Of a stretch of DNA of 64,000 nt, positions 11,479 through 23,702 are shown one piece after another; positions within the stretch are counted from its first letter, which is position 1, and each line of letters starts with the position of its first letter. The notes below the pieces were generated by a model. The model was given only the letters and a program-made list of their open reading frames with translations, did no database searches and was not told where the DNA came from. Both the position numbers and the translations under genes were made by a program. The stretch comes from Verpa conica (taxonomy: Eukaryota; Ascomycota; Pezizomycetes; Pezizales; Morchellaceae). The stretch lies in NCBI GenBank assembly GCA_033030425.1, contig JAUFSD010000008.1:1736001-1800000 (forward strand). The letters run 5' to 3'.

Positions 11479-11771
11479 AAGACCCAGTGGAACCACATCC
11501 TACGCAAGTAGATGAATATGGTTAAATCTCATGGGCCTTATCGTGCCCAAGCTGCTAATAAGAGATTCCCGGTAACCAGAAGGCACTGGGATCGGGTTTC
11601 AACAACTAGAGATTGAATAAGAATTCAAGATCTGAAGGTTGATGGCTGTGATGCCACATAGACTAGAACTAAAGACACCGGGAAGGGACTCGTGTAGGAA
11701 GTCTTCGGTGGGGTCGGCTTTGAGATATTCATTAAATAAACCCTGCTCAAAATAGTGCTTGAAAAGTACTA
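11479..11771. other. Spacer between gene and transposon
   Basis: I see no feature apart from the TA dinucleotide at 11770-11771, which is the left target-site copy of the adjacent pogo-like element. Confidence 0.5.
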
Positions 11772-13999
11772 ACGTATTTCACCGTGTACCCGCCCACCAC
11801 CGGGTAACCGCCCAAAATGCCCCTCCAGCACCCCACCAAAAAAAAACATCGATAAAATGAACTACTAATAATAAATACATGAAAATGACCCCCAATGCTA
11901 CTAGCCTTTATTCCATTTACCTATGCCTACCAGACCTTCTAAGAGTTGAGGGGGGAGGAGAATTAGGAAAATCATCAATATCAGCCCATTTCCCATCTTC
12001 ACCTTCAGAGCTAGACCCTACTAAATGTACAGTAATATTCTCTGATATAGTAACCTTCTTTTTACCTTTGCTCCGGGTTTTTTTAGGTGCAGGGATCCCC
12101 TGCAGCTCATGCAGCTCTTTTAAATCCTTTTTAATCTTCCTAGCAAGAGCTGCTGCCGCTTTTTTTGCATCAGCCGCTTCTCTAGCCTCCCTAAGCTTTA
12201 TTACCTCTTCAGTAGTAATAACTTTAGCTTTACTAAGCTGTTTCCGGTTTGCAGTAGCAGCTGCCCCTGCTCTTTTAGCCACAGATTTTCGAAATTGTGC
12301 ACTAATATGATCACCAATTTCCTTCTCAGTAATAGAAATCTGTAGACCCTTGTCTAGCTGATAAATTAGGGCCCGCAATTTGATAGCGCTATCTGTGCCA
12401 CCTTTAATTAGGGCTAGTGCCTGTTTTGAAGTGGATCTAGCCATGCGGGTAGTGCGGGGGGTAGTGGGGCCTGATACCGCAAACGGAATAGATAAGGTTG
12501 CGGGGGTATCTAAAACCCGGCGGGGATTAAAAGGCTCTATACCCGCTTTTGCCCATGCAGCAAGGATATTGTGTTTGGTATAGGTCCTTCTTCTAGCTTC
12601 AAATAAGTATCTAGATCCTGGTTAGTACATTTAGTACCGCGTTTTTTGGCACTAAACTTACTTAAGAAAAGTTCCTTTGTTAATAGTAGTATCTCCCCCT
12701 GACTCTTGTATATGCTCATCTACTACATTGGTATAGTGTCTTTGTAGGGGACTAAACAGACCCACATCTAGTGGCTGTAATAGGTGGGTAGAATGTGGAG
12801 GTAGACAGAAAGGGACGATTTTCCGGTTTAGGCAATAGTCAAAAAACTCCCATGTCATATGAGATACATGGCCATCCAGGATCAGTAGTCTCCATTTATC
12901 CCCTGCTCTATGCATTAATTAGTACAGAAAATCCCGGCACACTTAATGCAGGGGCGGGGATACTAACATAGCACTAGTATACTTTTCGAAATTACCTGAG
13001 AGCCATTCCATTCCTAGTTTGGAATCACTCCAACCTTTTGGGGAATAGGAAAATGTAGCCACATCCTCGCACTCTACCCCTGCATACCACCCTTTGTAAT
13101 GTGCTACTCCCTTATTAATAGCCATTGGAGGTAGTACTATTCCACTTGCAGAAACACTTTCAATAACAGTAACCCATTTTCGGTCTCCAGAATGGGTTAG
13201 TCGAGGATTTTTTCGTCCTATTCTGCATATGACTTTAACCTTTTTGGCTACCCCCATCATAAAGCCTTTCTCATCCATGTTGTATGTATTTTTAGGGAGT
13301 ATATCATAGAGGCTAATGACTTGTTTCAGCTAGTACTAGTGTAAGCAATAGCCTCTAGCGGGGATACAAGGGTGTAGAGATGCGGGGATGCGGTCATGCA
13401 GCGGGGATATTATGCACTTACCTTTTTGAAATAGTCTTTTAGTAGCTCCGGATTATCAGCTAGGGCCCTCTGCTTATCTAGTCTAGCACTAAACTTGGAT
13501 ACTAGCTCCGGATTCCGCTTTAAAAATCGGTCTAGCCAGTGTTTTCCTAGTACCCTTCCTATTTGTCTCTTTTTGACCAAATAGGCAGCCATTTCCTTCA
13601 CTAGTGGCAGCTTAAGTGGAAAGCCCCAGTCATCCATGCGCTCACACCATCTCACTATGGTAAGCTCCTCATGATCTGATAGTAGCTGCTGGGATTTCCG
13701 GGCTTCTTGGCGGGTCTTAGTCCCATTAAGCCTGTCTCTTAATGTAGTCCATGGTATACTATAAGACTCGGCAGAAATGCGCATAGCAGGGTTAGCAGAT
13801 GCATGGTAGTGTGCTATTGCTAACCCAATTAATTTTTCTCTCTCCTCTAGCTGTTTCCCTTTCAGTCTAGGCATTTTTTATTGCAGTGGTAGGTGTGGTT
13901 GTGGAGTTACCCCGCTTACAATTAATTTTTTGGTGGGGTTTTGGAGGCTCAACTTCTGGGCGGTTACCCGGTGGTGGGCGGGTACACGGTGAAATACGT
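11772..13999 (-). mobile_element. Complete pogo/Fot1-like DNA transposon
   Basis: The element is 2228 bp with 43-bp terminal inverted repeats at 11772-11814 and 13957-13999, identical by eye. The outer end reads ACGTATTTCACCGTGTACCC and the inner part GGGTAACCGCCCA. Weaker similarity continues about 35 bp further inward. It is flanked by TA (11770-11771 and 14000-14001), the target site of the Tc1/mariner/pogo superfamily. It encodes one minus-strand transposase (11917-13874) whose spliced frame is intact. Nearly perfect repeats plus an unbroken frame suggest recent transposition. Confidence 0.9.
11917..13874 (-). CDS. pogo-like DDE transposase, four exons, intact
   Basis: Exons on the minus strand are 13874-13422, 13329-12968, 12907-12662 and 12610-11917. 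They join in phase to 584 aa without a stop. Residues 1-150 contain a CENP-B-type helix-turn-helix pair, ending in the GRVLGKHWLDRFLKRNPEL segment typical of the family. The catalytic core shows D170 (NMDEKGF), D283 (LLILDGHVSH) and D319 (LLQPLDVGLF). There are 35 residues between the second and third Asp, the DD35D spacing of Fot1/pogo. The usual ending TKHNILAAWAKAGIEPFNP follows, then a basic/acidic tail. Introns are 92, 60 and 51 nt; intron 3 has a perfect TACTAAC branch point. The donor of intron 2 (GTTAGT) is the least certain junction. Confidence 0.85.
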
Positions 14000-15181
14000 T
14001 ATTGTTTGAATCACAGAAACAATGAGTTTTTATTGATTTGTATTACCGTACGATTCTCAATTTATTCATCAGCAGGTCTAGCTAGTCCCAAGAAAACGAT
14101 ATCCCAGAACATCATTGACCTTTGTGAATCTTTAAAGGATTATACCCCAAGCCGTCCTTCCCCTCTTTTTTATATCAAGTGATTCTATTGTTCTGGGTAT
14201 AAAATCTGGTATGCAGTAAAAACTATGCCATCCTTCCTCTCAAAGTACCTTTTAAGATACCAGGACAATACTCTTTTGTGTGTATTTCTCGTTGCCTAGG
14301 GATTTGGGGGGTTATACTTTCTCGGATTGTAACCAACATCTATAGCGCCTACATGCCCACATGCCCAGCTCAAAAAAACTAATCCGAGACAGTAAATCTT
14401 GTGCTGACGTGTATACCAGGCCTCACCTTTGCTGGAAGCTTGGTATTCCGAATCCTAGCAGAGGTTCGATGGTTCCTCTGGGTCTTGTTGTATTAAATCC
14501 TGTAAGATACGGCCGGGGTCCGTTATTCTCCCTGCTGGGTTTCTCGTCGTTTCCCTGGGTAGATTATACTACTACTATATGCATTTTATGAATCTAGCCG
14601 ACGATGCGGAGAAAGAAGATATATTCGGCATAAGACAGAGCAAGGCGGTATCGAGTTCTAGGATTTAAGCACTCATGATCTGGGTCCTTAAGAGACCCCA
14701 TTAGAATTGTATGCGTACTGTGGGATTTCGTACACGAGGCCGACTTGGCGTTGAAACTGGCGCAAGCATAGAGGAGCCACTAGTAACATTAAGGTGGTAT
14801 CTATTGGATTCATTGTTGGTTGGCAGGTCACTTAGTCAATTTATTATTTCGATGCTTGTTAATTAAGGTTAGGGTTCTTTCGTGCCTCCCTTGTTATTCT
14901 GCTCTTCTCTTTCTTTCTCCTACGTGCGGTAAAACTATTCTACAATATTGTACCCCCCAAGTTTAGTAAATACTTACCCTTTTTTTTTCTTTCTTACTGC
15001 AAGTGTTATAGTAATTGAAGTTTCATCTAAATCCTTATATTAGGAGGGACACGGTGCATCATTTCATTGTATGACTTCAAGGTTTATAGACAGCACTCTA
15101 GCTTCATATTCGTAATGTGATATATCAATTAAGACATTGATCTGATAAGCGTCTATTAAATCACCCACACGTGGTAGCCAA
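14000..15181. other. Intergenic DNA
   Basis: No supported gene. A telomere-like GGTTAGGG motif followed by a pyrimidine-rich stretch lies at about 14870-14925. The frame at 14361-14591 has no support beyond being open. Confidence 0.4.
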
Positions 15182-16704
15182 TCACTTAGAAAACCACGGG
15201 TGCCCCGATAATGCGGACGGTTTAGCACGCTCGCCTGGCTCATATCTCAACATTGAGCGTAACAGAGATATCAATATTTCCATCTCATCATCGTCCATAT
15301 CTTGGGGCTTATAGTGTTTGAGCATCTCCTCCAGCGACATTGGCTCCACTCGTTCAGTGATATAGTCACCTAAAAACCTGCATTAGATATGGTTGAAGGT
15401 TGAGCGTAGGGTTAGGGGATCATCTGACATACCGTTTTCATTGAAATAGTTGGTTGAGCGGCCCCATGCTTGGAGTATTGATTCTGGTAATGGGCCAATG
15501 ATCTCAATTAGTTGCAGTAGATGCTCGTCGTTGATATCTTCATCACTCATTTTGTAGGTTTCTAATGTGAAGAGTGGGTTCCCGGTGACCAGTTGAAAAA
15601 TCTTTTTCGTGAGTATATTTAGTATATTAAAGTGATTGGTAAAATTGGGGGGTCCTACTACACAGCCAAGGCTCCAAACATCAATGCTAGCATCCCAAGC
15701 TCTTGGGACTATTAGCTCTGGGGCGCGTAATGCTATAGGCGTAACAAGAAGCTTTGGGGGATTGCTTTTCCAGAAGGCTAGTAGCAAACACCGTGTCAGA
15801 TGGTATAATAGTAATAGGCTAGAAAAAAGGAAATAACTAACCTCCACCTAAGTCTGATATCTTGATCTGAAAGCCAGGTTCAGTGCTAGCGTTATCGCTG
15901 AGTGGTCCTGGCGCTACAATATATCTTGGGGTTGACTCATCCAACTCCATTCCATCCAGTCGTTTCACTTCAGCGATTATATCATCTCGCCCCTCTATTT
16001 TTGGTAGCTGGTTAGCAGACGTTATTTCCGGGATGGTGAATAGTATGTTTCCAGCCTGTATGTCTGTTGCAAACCACATGTTAGCTTAGTAACTGGACCA
16101 GGGTAATTCCCCACTAGCACACCTCCGTGTATAATTCCATTACTATGTAGGAAATCTAGGCCTAACAATGTTTGTCTGGATATATTCTTCGATATAGCAC
16201 TAGGGTACACATGAACCCAAGGCTCTCCAGGCTTTTTGAAACGCTCCTCCATTGTGACTGCGCTGGGTCCCATTACCTCAAGAACAAGGCATAGATGATT
16301 TCCGTTGGGGCCGCAATGTTCAAAGCTGTCGAGGAGTGGTGTTACATGGGTGTAACCAGGGTGGTTTTTGTTGATATTAGTTAAGTGCCGGAGGATATCA
16401 GGCTCAGATGTTTGACTTGAATGTTTGGCAGTCAGAATTTTCAGGGCGACAAAGCGTTTGTCACTTTTTTTGGTATATGTTAGCGTCTTAATCTACTCGA
16501 GAAGTACAAAACATACATTGTATCTTCCGCGACCCAAACAGTGGAAAATGACCCAAAGCCTAATTTCCCCAGTATGCGATAGGTACTGTTCTTGAAAGTA
16601 TCATTGAAATGAACAGGTTGGAAACCGCCTGGACGATACTCCTCGATGTCCTCAGTGGGGAGACTAATGTATTCAAAGCGGGCAGTGGTGTTTTGTGAAG
16701 TCAT
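15182..16704 (-). CDS. SRPK-like Ser/Thr protein kinase, six exons
   Basis: Exons are 16704-16517, 16463-16123, 16063-15842, 15777-15662, 15601-15433 and 15369-15182, joining in phase to 407 aa. The EEYRPGGFQPVHFNDTF start is characteristic of the SR-protein-kinase (SRPK) family. Other motifs are the Gly loop GKLGFGSF (46-53), the VALK lysine at about K71, the catalytic loop IIHGDIQAGNILF (D177), the DFG position as DLG (D247), RAPEL, and WSLGC. The C-terminus is LRYEPGERAKPSALSGHPW before TGA. The usual catalytic-loop lysine (HRDxK) is absent (HGDIQ), as in many expanded fungal SRPK-like kinases, so activity is uncertain. The start was chosen at the ATG of MTSQNTT because the longer open frame begins without ATG. 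Confidence 0.85.
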
Positions 16705-19700
16705 CGTTTCTTGGGCTCGATCCCGGTGATAGGGGGTGCGGTCGATTAAGGAGGGTAACAAGGGGTATTGTGGTCTCAAGCAAGTGCAAACGGGTGGTAG
16801 ATAGTTTCAAGTTAGAACTAGTTTAAACCCAACGTTCCTCAACACTGGGTCTATTATTTCTCTGGGGCAAAATGAATCAAGGGTTTTGAGAAGAAATCGT
16901 ATTCTACCAAGCACCTACTATTGGCTATTTATGATATTAGAGGTAGGAGTAATTTTCTAATATCATTTTCATCAATAGTGGACCCCATATTGAATCCACC
17001 TAATTTGTTATATGTATATATATTGACCCGTATATCAGAGTATATATTTATAGTGATGGGAATCCGAGTCTAGATTATGAATGAACACAAACACCCTACG
17101 GGAGCTGCTACGGGATGGCGCAAGGTGGGTTTATGACGGGATTTATTAATTGGTTTTCGAATAAATTAAATGCAGGGAGGGCTTTATCCTCAGTCAAGTT
17201 TTTTGTTATTTTTTATTGATATCCTATTACCTACTACACCGTTGCATGAACACTGACACCGGCGAGCAGAAGGAGATGGGGTTGCTGAGCAGTACCTGTG
17301 TTCAGAATGATCTAGGGCCCGGTCGAGGAGAGAGAGAACTGAACGGACTATGACGTAGTGGAGGATAAAGTTGTACTAATCCCGGTTATGTAGATTGATT
17401 ACGGCTGTCACTACAAATAATGGTGATGGGAAACCTTAGCCCTACGATTACAGTGTTTTACAGGGGCTGTGGTCCGTTTAGTCCTCTATTCACAAGCCCT
17501 AATGCAGGCCCTAGGCTTATAGCGGATGGACTGCCTTATTCCAAACACTGAGCGATATGCTTATATGCAGCTACCCAGAACCTTGCACAATTGTAGTGTA
17601 GATATATAGAGGGATAATGAATATAGGAGGTTGGTTTCGTGTTTTATATATATGTAGACATGGCCGATGTACCGTTGGTATTTTAGGTTCAATAGGTAGC
17701 AAATTTACTGAAAAGAAAACGATTGTAATATACTCTATGTCTAATGAAGCCTATAGCTATTAGTTTAGGCTGGAATGTTATGTTGTGGTAGAATAAGATC
17801 CACAGGTTCAGCACATTAGAACAGTCCCAGAGACACTAAATATAACTATATCTAGTATACCCAATAGATAAAATAAAGGACAGTTTATAGATTGACAGTA
17901 TACACTTGATGGAAGTGTTTCTAATGAATATGTGTCTATTAGGGATTTCTTCCTACTAGAGATTCAAATAGCTCGGGACATTGGTAATAATTTAGTACGT
18001 TCTACCCGTACATGTACCATGCTATGTTAGCGTATAAATACCGTTGCGCATACAATGTATTGAAATACTTCATGCATAATTTCAATTTCTTATACCTTTT
18101 CTTACTCTAATCATAGGGTTAGGGTAGGGATTATTCTTATACGTAGATCTTGTGACAGGTGGCAGTGGTGGCGCTAATACTTGGTTAGGAATACAGGCAC
18201 AAGCCACGTCTACATCGCCTGTCATCAGTTTAACCCACACACACAAGTCCAGAGACTTGCCCCCTCAGGCGTAGTAAATCGCTATTCGAGGCCTTATTGG
18301 GATCCAACGAGAAGCTATGGCGTGTGTGGCCTTAAAACCGAACAAATCAGACATCAGATTAGAAAGCCCCTATCATGCCAAATTGTGCCCAACTACACCA
18401 ACTTAACTGCTTCCCCCACAAAATACGAACTCTTCTATATACCCACCACAAACAACTCTAATGGTATATCTACTAAAATAAGAGTATATAGATATTTTTC
18501 TTTATATGACAGAGATTATGGTAGAATACTGGGAGATTTACTCTAGTGTAACTCTAATCATAGTCGAAGTATAATACAGAACGTTCCAAACAGGACTCTA
18601 AAAGTAAGAGTTTATCCCACAGTAACCATAGCCCTCACTAGCGCATAGAGACGCAGGGAGCTTCAACAGTATAATATAAAGTTTCCCAAGGTTACTTGAA
18701 AATTTCTATCCATTATCTGCACTGTAAAATCAGCGCAAAATACCGGCCCGGCTATGAGACCGCACGCCATAGCTCTAATAAAATATGGAAAATGAGATAT
18801 GGAGTGGCTCTTTAAAATATCCCATACTTAATTGGATATATATGTCGCATAAACCACTGCTGGACATATAATGACCAGCAAGGCTATTCTAAATGTTAAC
18901 ATCTATAGTAGCCTTGCCGGTCAATGCATAACTACAGCTGGGCCAATATTTGAGAAGCGTAAGCCACCCTGGTCTTGACAACGGTGTGGTGTTTCGATCG
19001 CCCACACTTATTGTAGCCACTCGGGTGAGGAGGTAGTACAACTAATAGAAATAAATGAACACGCAAGACACCTTGTGATTGCTTCTACATAATATAGCCG
19101 CCACTAACTCTTTCCTATAAAATAAATTATCGTATTAAGCCAGTAAGACTAAAACTGGGGCAGAACTATTTCCCCTCAACTGACGCTAGAAGAACGCTCG
19201 TTTAACGTATAGCGTTTGCAGGGATCATAATGATCATTAATCTTATTGGACCCTGTGAGTACCCGTGAACAGAGCATGTATGTACTACATTACGACATAG
19301 AAAAAGGAAATACCAAAGCCAGCGCGATAGCACAGGAGGCTGCACTCACTTTACCTAGCAGACCACTCGGGTGTTAGCAACAGTGAGCTGGTCACACATG
19401 TAGGAAAGGCTCTAGCACTCATGAATTGGCCTGGATATTTATAACAAATAGAGGTACTGGGGATTTAACAAGCAATCTTGCTAGAGGAACTTAAACCCAT
19501 GAGATTTTATACTGAACTGAGTAATATTTAAACAAACTGTTGTAAAAATTAATATTATAAAATCAGGATATTTAGTAGTAACCCCTGATATTCAAAAGTG
19601 GGGAGCTAGATATTAGTCGCCCTTTTGATCTCTGAAAAAACGACTTCGTTTTAGATTTTTGGGTTATCAGATACCTACTTAAGGCAGGAAGTAAGGACCT

Positions 19701-20240
19701 GGCACCCTTCTATGTTTCTTGTAAAAGTCTCTATATATCAGCTCGCTCACACCCCCAAGAGCCCCACTACTAATATCTGCCATAAATAAAAAGAATTGAA
19801 GGGGACTGGCTTGACACAGACGGGGCGAGGGTGTAAACCTATCTATCATTGCCCGTTAGGCAGGCTGAGATTTGGTTGACAAAGGATAGGTAATGTAACG
19901 GTAACGGTGTTGCGGCGCTGGGCTGGGAATACCAAACTGGGTGCTATTTAGAAGAAGGCGCTATATGTAATTCGAGAGATTATCGTGTTATTGCTGCTAC
20001 ATCGCTAATTTGTTTGTGGTATTCACGGCTAGCCACCCACAGTTATCGTGCTGCAGCCCATGAAATTCACACCAAGATGTGCAGAAGTATGTATCCGTCT
20101 ATATATGTACCTACACGGACTCGTCAAAATTAAACCCACGTAGATCCTTGTTGAATTCAACATTAATAGGTATTTATTTTTTTATTGTATAGTTGTAAAT
20201 TGTAAACTAGGCCTATATTGATAGGTATATAACATAAGTG
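16705..20240. other. Long AT-rich gene-free stretch
   Basis: About 3.5 kb without a supported gene. The open frame at 18181-18546 starts at TTG, has no recognisable content and no splice context. A near-perfect palindrome lies at 18872-18923, and a telomere-like GGGTTAGGG lies at about 18115. Otherwise I see only AT-rich decayed sequence. Confidence 0.45.
18872..18923. repeat. 52-bp near-perfect palindrome
   Basis: The two 26-nt arms meet at GTTAAC (18895-18900) with no loop: TGACCAGCAAGGCTA on the left is mirrored by TAGCCTTGCCGGTCA on the right. About 22 of 26 positions pair by eye. It could be a MITE relic or a cruciform-prone site. No coding role. Confidence 0.6.
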
Positions 20241-20248
20241 TATATAAA
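20241..20248 (+). promoter_or_regulatory. TATA box of the small gene at 20294
   Basis: TATATAAA lies 46 bp upstream of the ATG at 20294. It is consistent with a short leader and supports the small gene downstream. Motif match only. Confidence 0.4.
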
Positions 20249-20293
20249 CATGTATCTCCACCAGAGGCCCTTCTCTAACACTATATCGCAAAA

Positions 20294-20611
20294 ATGGATA
20301 CCCGGTTCCAACCAAAAACCATGTTTAGAAACAACCCAGGTGGAAGAGAGGCAGCGATAGGTTTACTCCAAGATTTCATTACTGAACTTGATCATAACCC
20401 CTATGTCACTGCCGTTATTGTGTAAGGAAACTTAATCACATCCCATTGCGTGCACAATAATATACTGACGTTTCAATTCAGGAACGGACTACACACTAGT
20501 CGCTCGGATACGGATAATCATATGACGGTCGACTTCTACGACCGAAACGGAAATAAAACTCGAAAACATATCTATGACCGGCCTATGACACCACGGAGAT
20601 TTGAGGGGTGA
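20294..20611 (+). CDS. Small two-exon hypothetical protein (85 aa)
   Basis: Exon 1 is 20294-20421 and exon 2 is 20482-20611, around a 60-nt intron running from GTAAGG to TTCAG with a CTGAC branch-like motif. Phases match and the product is 85 aa ending at TGA. It begins MDTRFQPKTMFRNNPGG, has a middle segment LLQDFITELDHNPYVTAVIV, and a polar, charged C-terminus with NHMTVDFYDRNGNKTRKH. There is no signal peptide and no transmembrane segment. The regular beta-like alternation and the clean splice signals, in otherwise non-coding surroundings, are the evidence for a real gene. I recognise no family. Confidence 0.55.
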
Positions 20612-22921
20612 AGGTTAGGACCAGGCTGTCGAAGTCCACACGCTGAGTCCAGAGCTTCCCTTGTGGCGGAGGTTTCTGTCGCTTTATGACCGCCCTCTAT
20701 CAGCGGCTACATGCGAGACAGATGTCTAGAGAAGATCTGGATAGGGAAGGATAGAAAGAATGGACAGTGGGTTCAAGATAGAATGGGGAAATATGCCATA
20801 AGGGGTTTAAACACCCTAGCCATTGCCTTATCTTTGTTTCTTGTCCTGAAAGTAGAGTAAGCTTGTAATATAATAAATCCGTGCGGTTTGATTTCTCACT
20901 GGAGCCCTGGAGCGCTCGGGGGTGCTAGTTATAGTTCAGAAGCTCTGGTTATGAAATTGTTATCGTAGGGGGCATTAATTATCTAGTTCTACTGCTAATA
21001 TTATGTTTAGTGAATATTTCATCCAATGTAGTGCGGGATCTCACCATCGTAAGGCCTGTCATGGAGGTGATATAAGTGCTGTTGGTTATACTTTAACAAG
21101 CTAGATTGCTTTTCTGTATATTAAGTGATTGTTGTATTAAATCACTCCTCTACCTAGGGATCGGAGAGGAAGAGGAAGGTTGGGCGTTCAAACTTAGCGA
21201 AAACTCTCAGCTATAATCAGCTTTGAATGTTTGTTTACATGATTTATTAATTACACGCTCAGGCGGCAACAAAATATCTCTAGCGGCGGGATAGCAACGG
21301 AACGAACACCAGAACTCGCCTATCATAGTAGCAAAATTCAGACCAAAGAGCATTTCTAGGGTTGATACTTAATACTTAATACATAATACCTTCACTGTCC
21401 GGAGTAACAGGATAAGAGGGGTGTATTGCGGTTTCCATCGCTGTTGGGCCTGAATCCTTTAAAAAGGGATATGCACCTTCTGTTGTGTTAACGGTCTTGG
21501 CAACAAGTACATTTTGGTCCTTTACCCATCTCATCTAGTCTCGTGCCCATATTTCTTCGACCTTAGTGGGTATACACCCGTACGGCCCAAAAAAAGTTTT
21601 GCACCGGCGAAGGCCCACACGGAGGGTTCACGCAGGGCCACGAGAACAATAGAAGCGGTGCCCCTGGGTGGTTTTGTGAAACATGTTGCAGATCACAGCG
21701 CCTGAAATTTCCTATATATGTTTGGAGAAAGCACTCAGTGCCGACCCGTTCTGATAGTATGGCTGCAATATATTAGTTAAACACAGTTTATTGGATTCCA
21801 TATATTTCAGTGTATGCCGGCTTGTGCGAAGTTCTTTATAATCTGCCTGCCGATAATTCTTCTTAGAACCAAGCTTATCTTTATGTTTATCGTACACTAT
21901 ATCAACCCCTGGGATCTTAGCAGCAGTCCAGGCCGGAAACGCTGGCGGCTGGTTGTCGCAACCGATCGGGTTACGCAAGCGGAATTAATAGGAACTATAA
22001 CGGCGAAAACATATTAATATCAAGAGGGTATGCTGATACATAACTACCGTATAAACCACTCTTTAAACTCTCCGTAGTTATACCGTTGCTAGCTGATAAG
22101 CCTAACTGCTATTGATAATCGTTGACTCACGGTTATGTGTTATGATTACGGGTGCCCGCATCCTTAGTTATCGTGTCATCGGAATAGGCGGATTCAAGCA
22201 CCCGACTTCTCCAGTAACTGTAAAGCGGCAGTTTACACCCGTCTTCATCGTTTCACGAGAATGGGCGGAGTTCCGAACAATTATATCTTCCAATGATCAA
22301 TGATATAGTATGTAGGAAACCGGGTGCGGTTATACAGCCACACCCCCCTGTTCCGGAACTCTGTATATCGGATAATTTGTTTGATATTAGAAAGCCTTGG
22401 TGCTTCCTTCAATACAGTCACGTGGGGTACCCTTGGTAACTACTGCCCATGCGCCTGCTAATCAATTTGTCACTCTTAGATGGCTCCGGAAGCACTTTTC
22501 TCACCAAAGATCAGATAGAGTGTATGATGTTGTCTTGGAGGCGAGAGAAGCTATATTACTAGTGTGGCAAGACCTTTGTATAAGTCACCTACGCCTCAAG
22601 CGCCACATCATAATACTATGTATTCCTATCCTTTTCATAATAGTATGTTCACTGCTTTTTGCGCCAAAAAACTGTCCCAACTATAGCTGGTAGCTCGTAG
22701 ATATGTATGACTAAGAGTTGGTTCAAGCATCCCCTACTACTCGATTATCAAAGCGCACCAAGCTCGACATCCCCACACCGCCCCCATACCATATCATCAA
22801 GCACCTCAATCCTTGAAGTTTGATCAGGCTCAGAATTGAAAATACCGCACGCCTCATTACTATGAATGCTGTGCTCGCTACTGATAAAGTTAAATGTCCC
22901 GGTTGGTGGGACAATAAGGTA
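20612..22921. other. Intergenic DNA
   Basis: No supported gene. The short frames at 21514-22700 are isolated and lack splice partners. A minor tandem ATACTTA repeat lies at about 21364-21385. Confidence 0.4.
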
Positions 22922-23153
22922 CCGCATTAAGTGACGAGAACCGACAATGCGCTAAGAGGTTGAAATAAGATGTGTCATAGTCATCTAACCCCTATAGGGA
23001 GTTTTTCCCCTTAAAACAGCAGCAAGATTTCGTTGTGTGCGAGATTTTTTTTAAGTGTCTGCCTTTAAAACCAATCGATTTACTCTCTTGGATTGCTTCA
23101 TGAGCTACATTTCAACCTCTTAGCGCAAAATCAGTTCTCGTTAGTTAATGCGG
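22922..23153. repeat. MITE with about 45-bp terminal inverted repeats, TA-flanked
   Basis: The left end starts CCGCATTAAGTGACGAGAAC; the right end is the inverse (GTTCTCGTTAGTTAATGCGG). The similarity continues inward to CGCTAAGAGGTTGAAAT and its mirror. Both ends are bounded by TA (22920-22921 and 23154-23155) inside GGTACC. The element is 232 bp without an open frame. A solo copy of one end occurs at about 31780-31827. Non-autonomous Tc1/mariner-type is the likely class. Confidence 0.7.
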
Positions 23154-23702
23154 TACCACTGGTGGCATCCCCGATATCATCGTTGTGTCCAGGCAGTGGG
23201 GCTGCTGCAGGATGGGATTACGCTCAGCTAGGGGGCGGTGGCATATATTTAGAGATACAGAGAATAGTATAGTGTTCCCTCTGAGGTCTTGGTGGTGGTA
23301 GCGCTGGTGACGGTTCAAAGAAATAATGGTTAAATAGGCAAAATAGCACTCCCAAGGTCCTAAAAACCCACATAGGAGCCACTACTGGGGTTATAGTAAG
23401 CTAAATATTTACGCATATACCCCCAGCCCATCTAACCGGATCCATACGCGTAAAGGTGGGCATAGGTGACACACTAGTTAGGGTAGGGGTTACTGAAACG
23501 TAGATACATTTGCTACTTTCAGCACAGTCTTTTGGCCGTCTTTAGCAAACCTAGGCAGGGACGAGGATTCGCAATCTACAAGAGTTGTTAGTACCCGCTC
23601 ATTATAGCAGCCTAGTGGGCACAGGTCGAATCATCATCAATGTTTGTCGTGTATCAGGCGCTCCTGCCGTTACCGTCATATACTCCGGTACATTTGTCTC
23701 AA
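23154..23702. other. Intergenic DNA
   Basis: I see no gene. A GGGTAGGGGTTA telomere-like string lies near 23480. The end of this stretch (about 23600-23700, minus strand) continues the repeat similarity of the next feature in a shifted frame. Confidence 0.35.

Noticed and set aside
15183..15240. tRNA-like GC-rich string on the plus strand
   Set aside because: It is the antisense of the last exon of the SRPK-like kinase (ending SGHPWFSK).
18181..18546. 121-codon plus-strand frame
   Set aside because: Starts at TTG, has no family resemblance, splice partners or promoter; lies in AT-rich decayed DNA.
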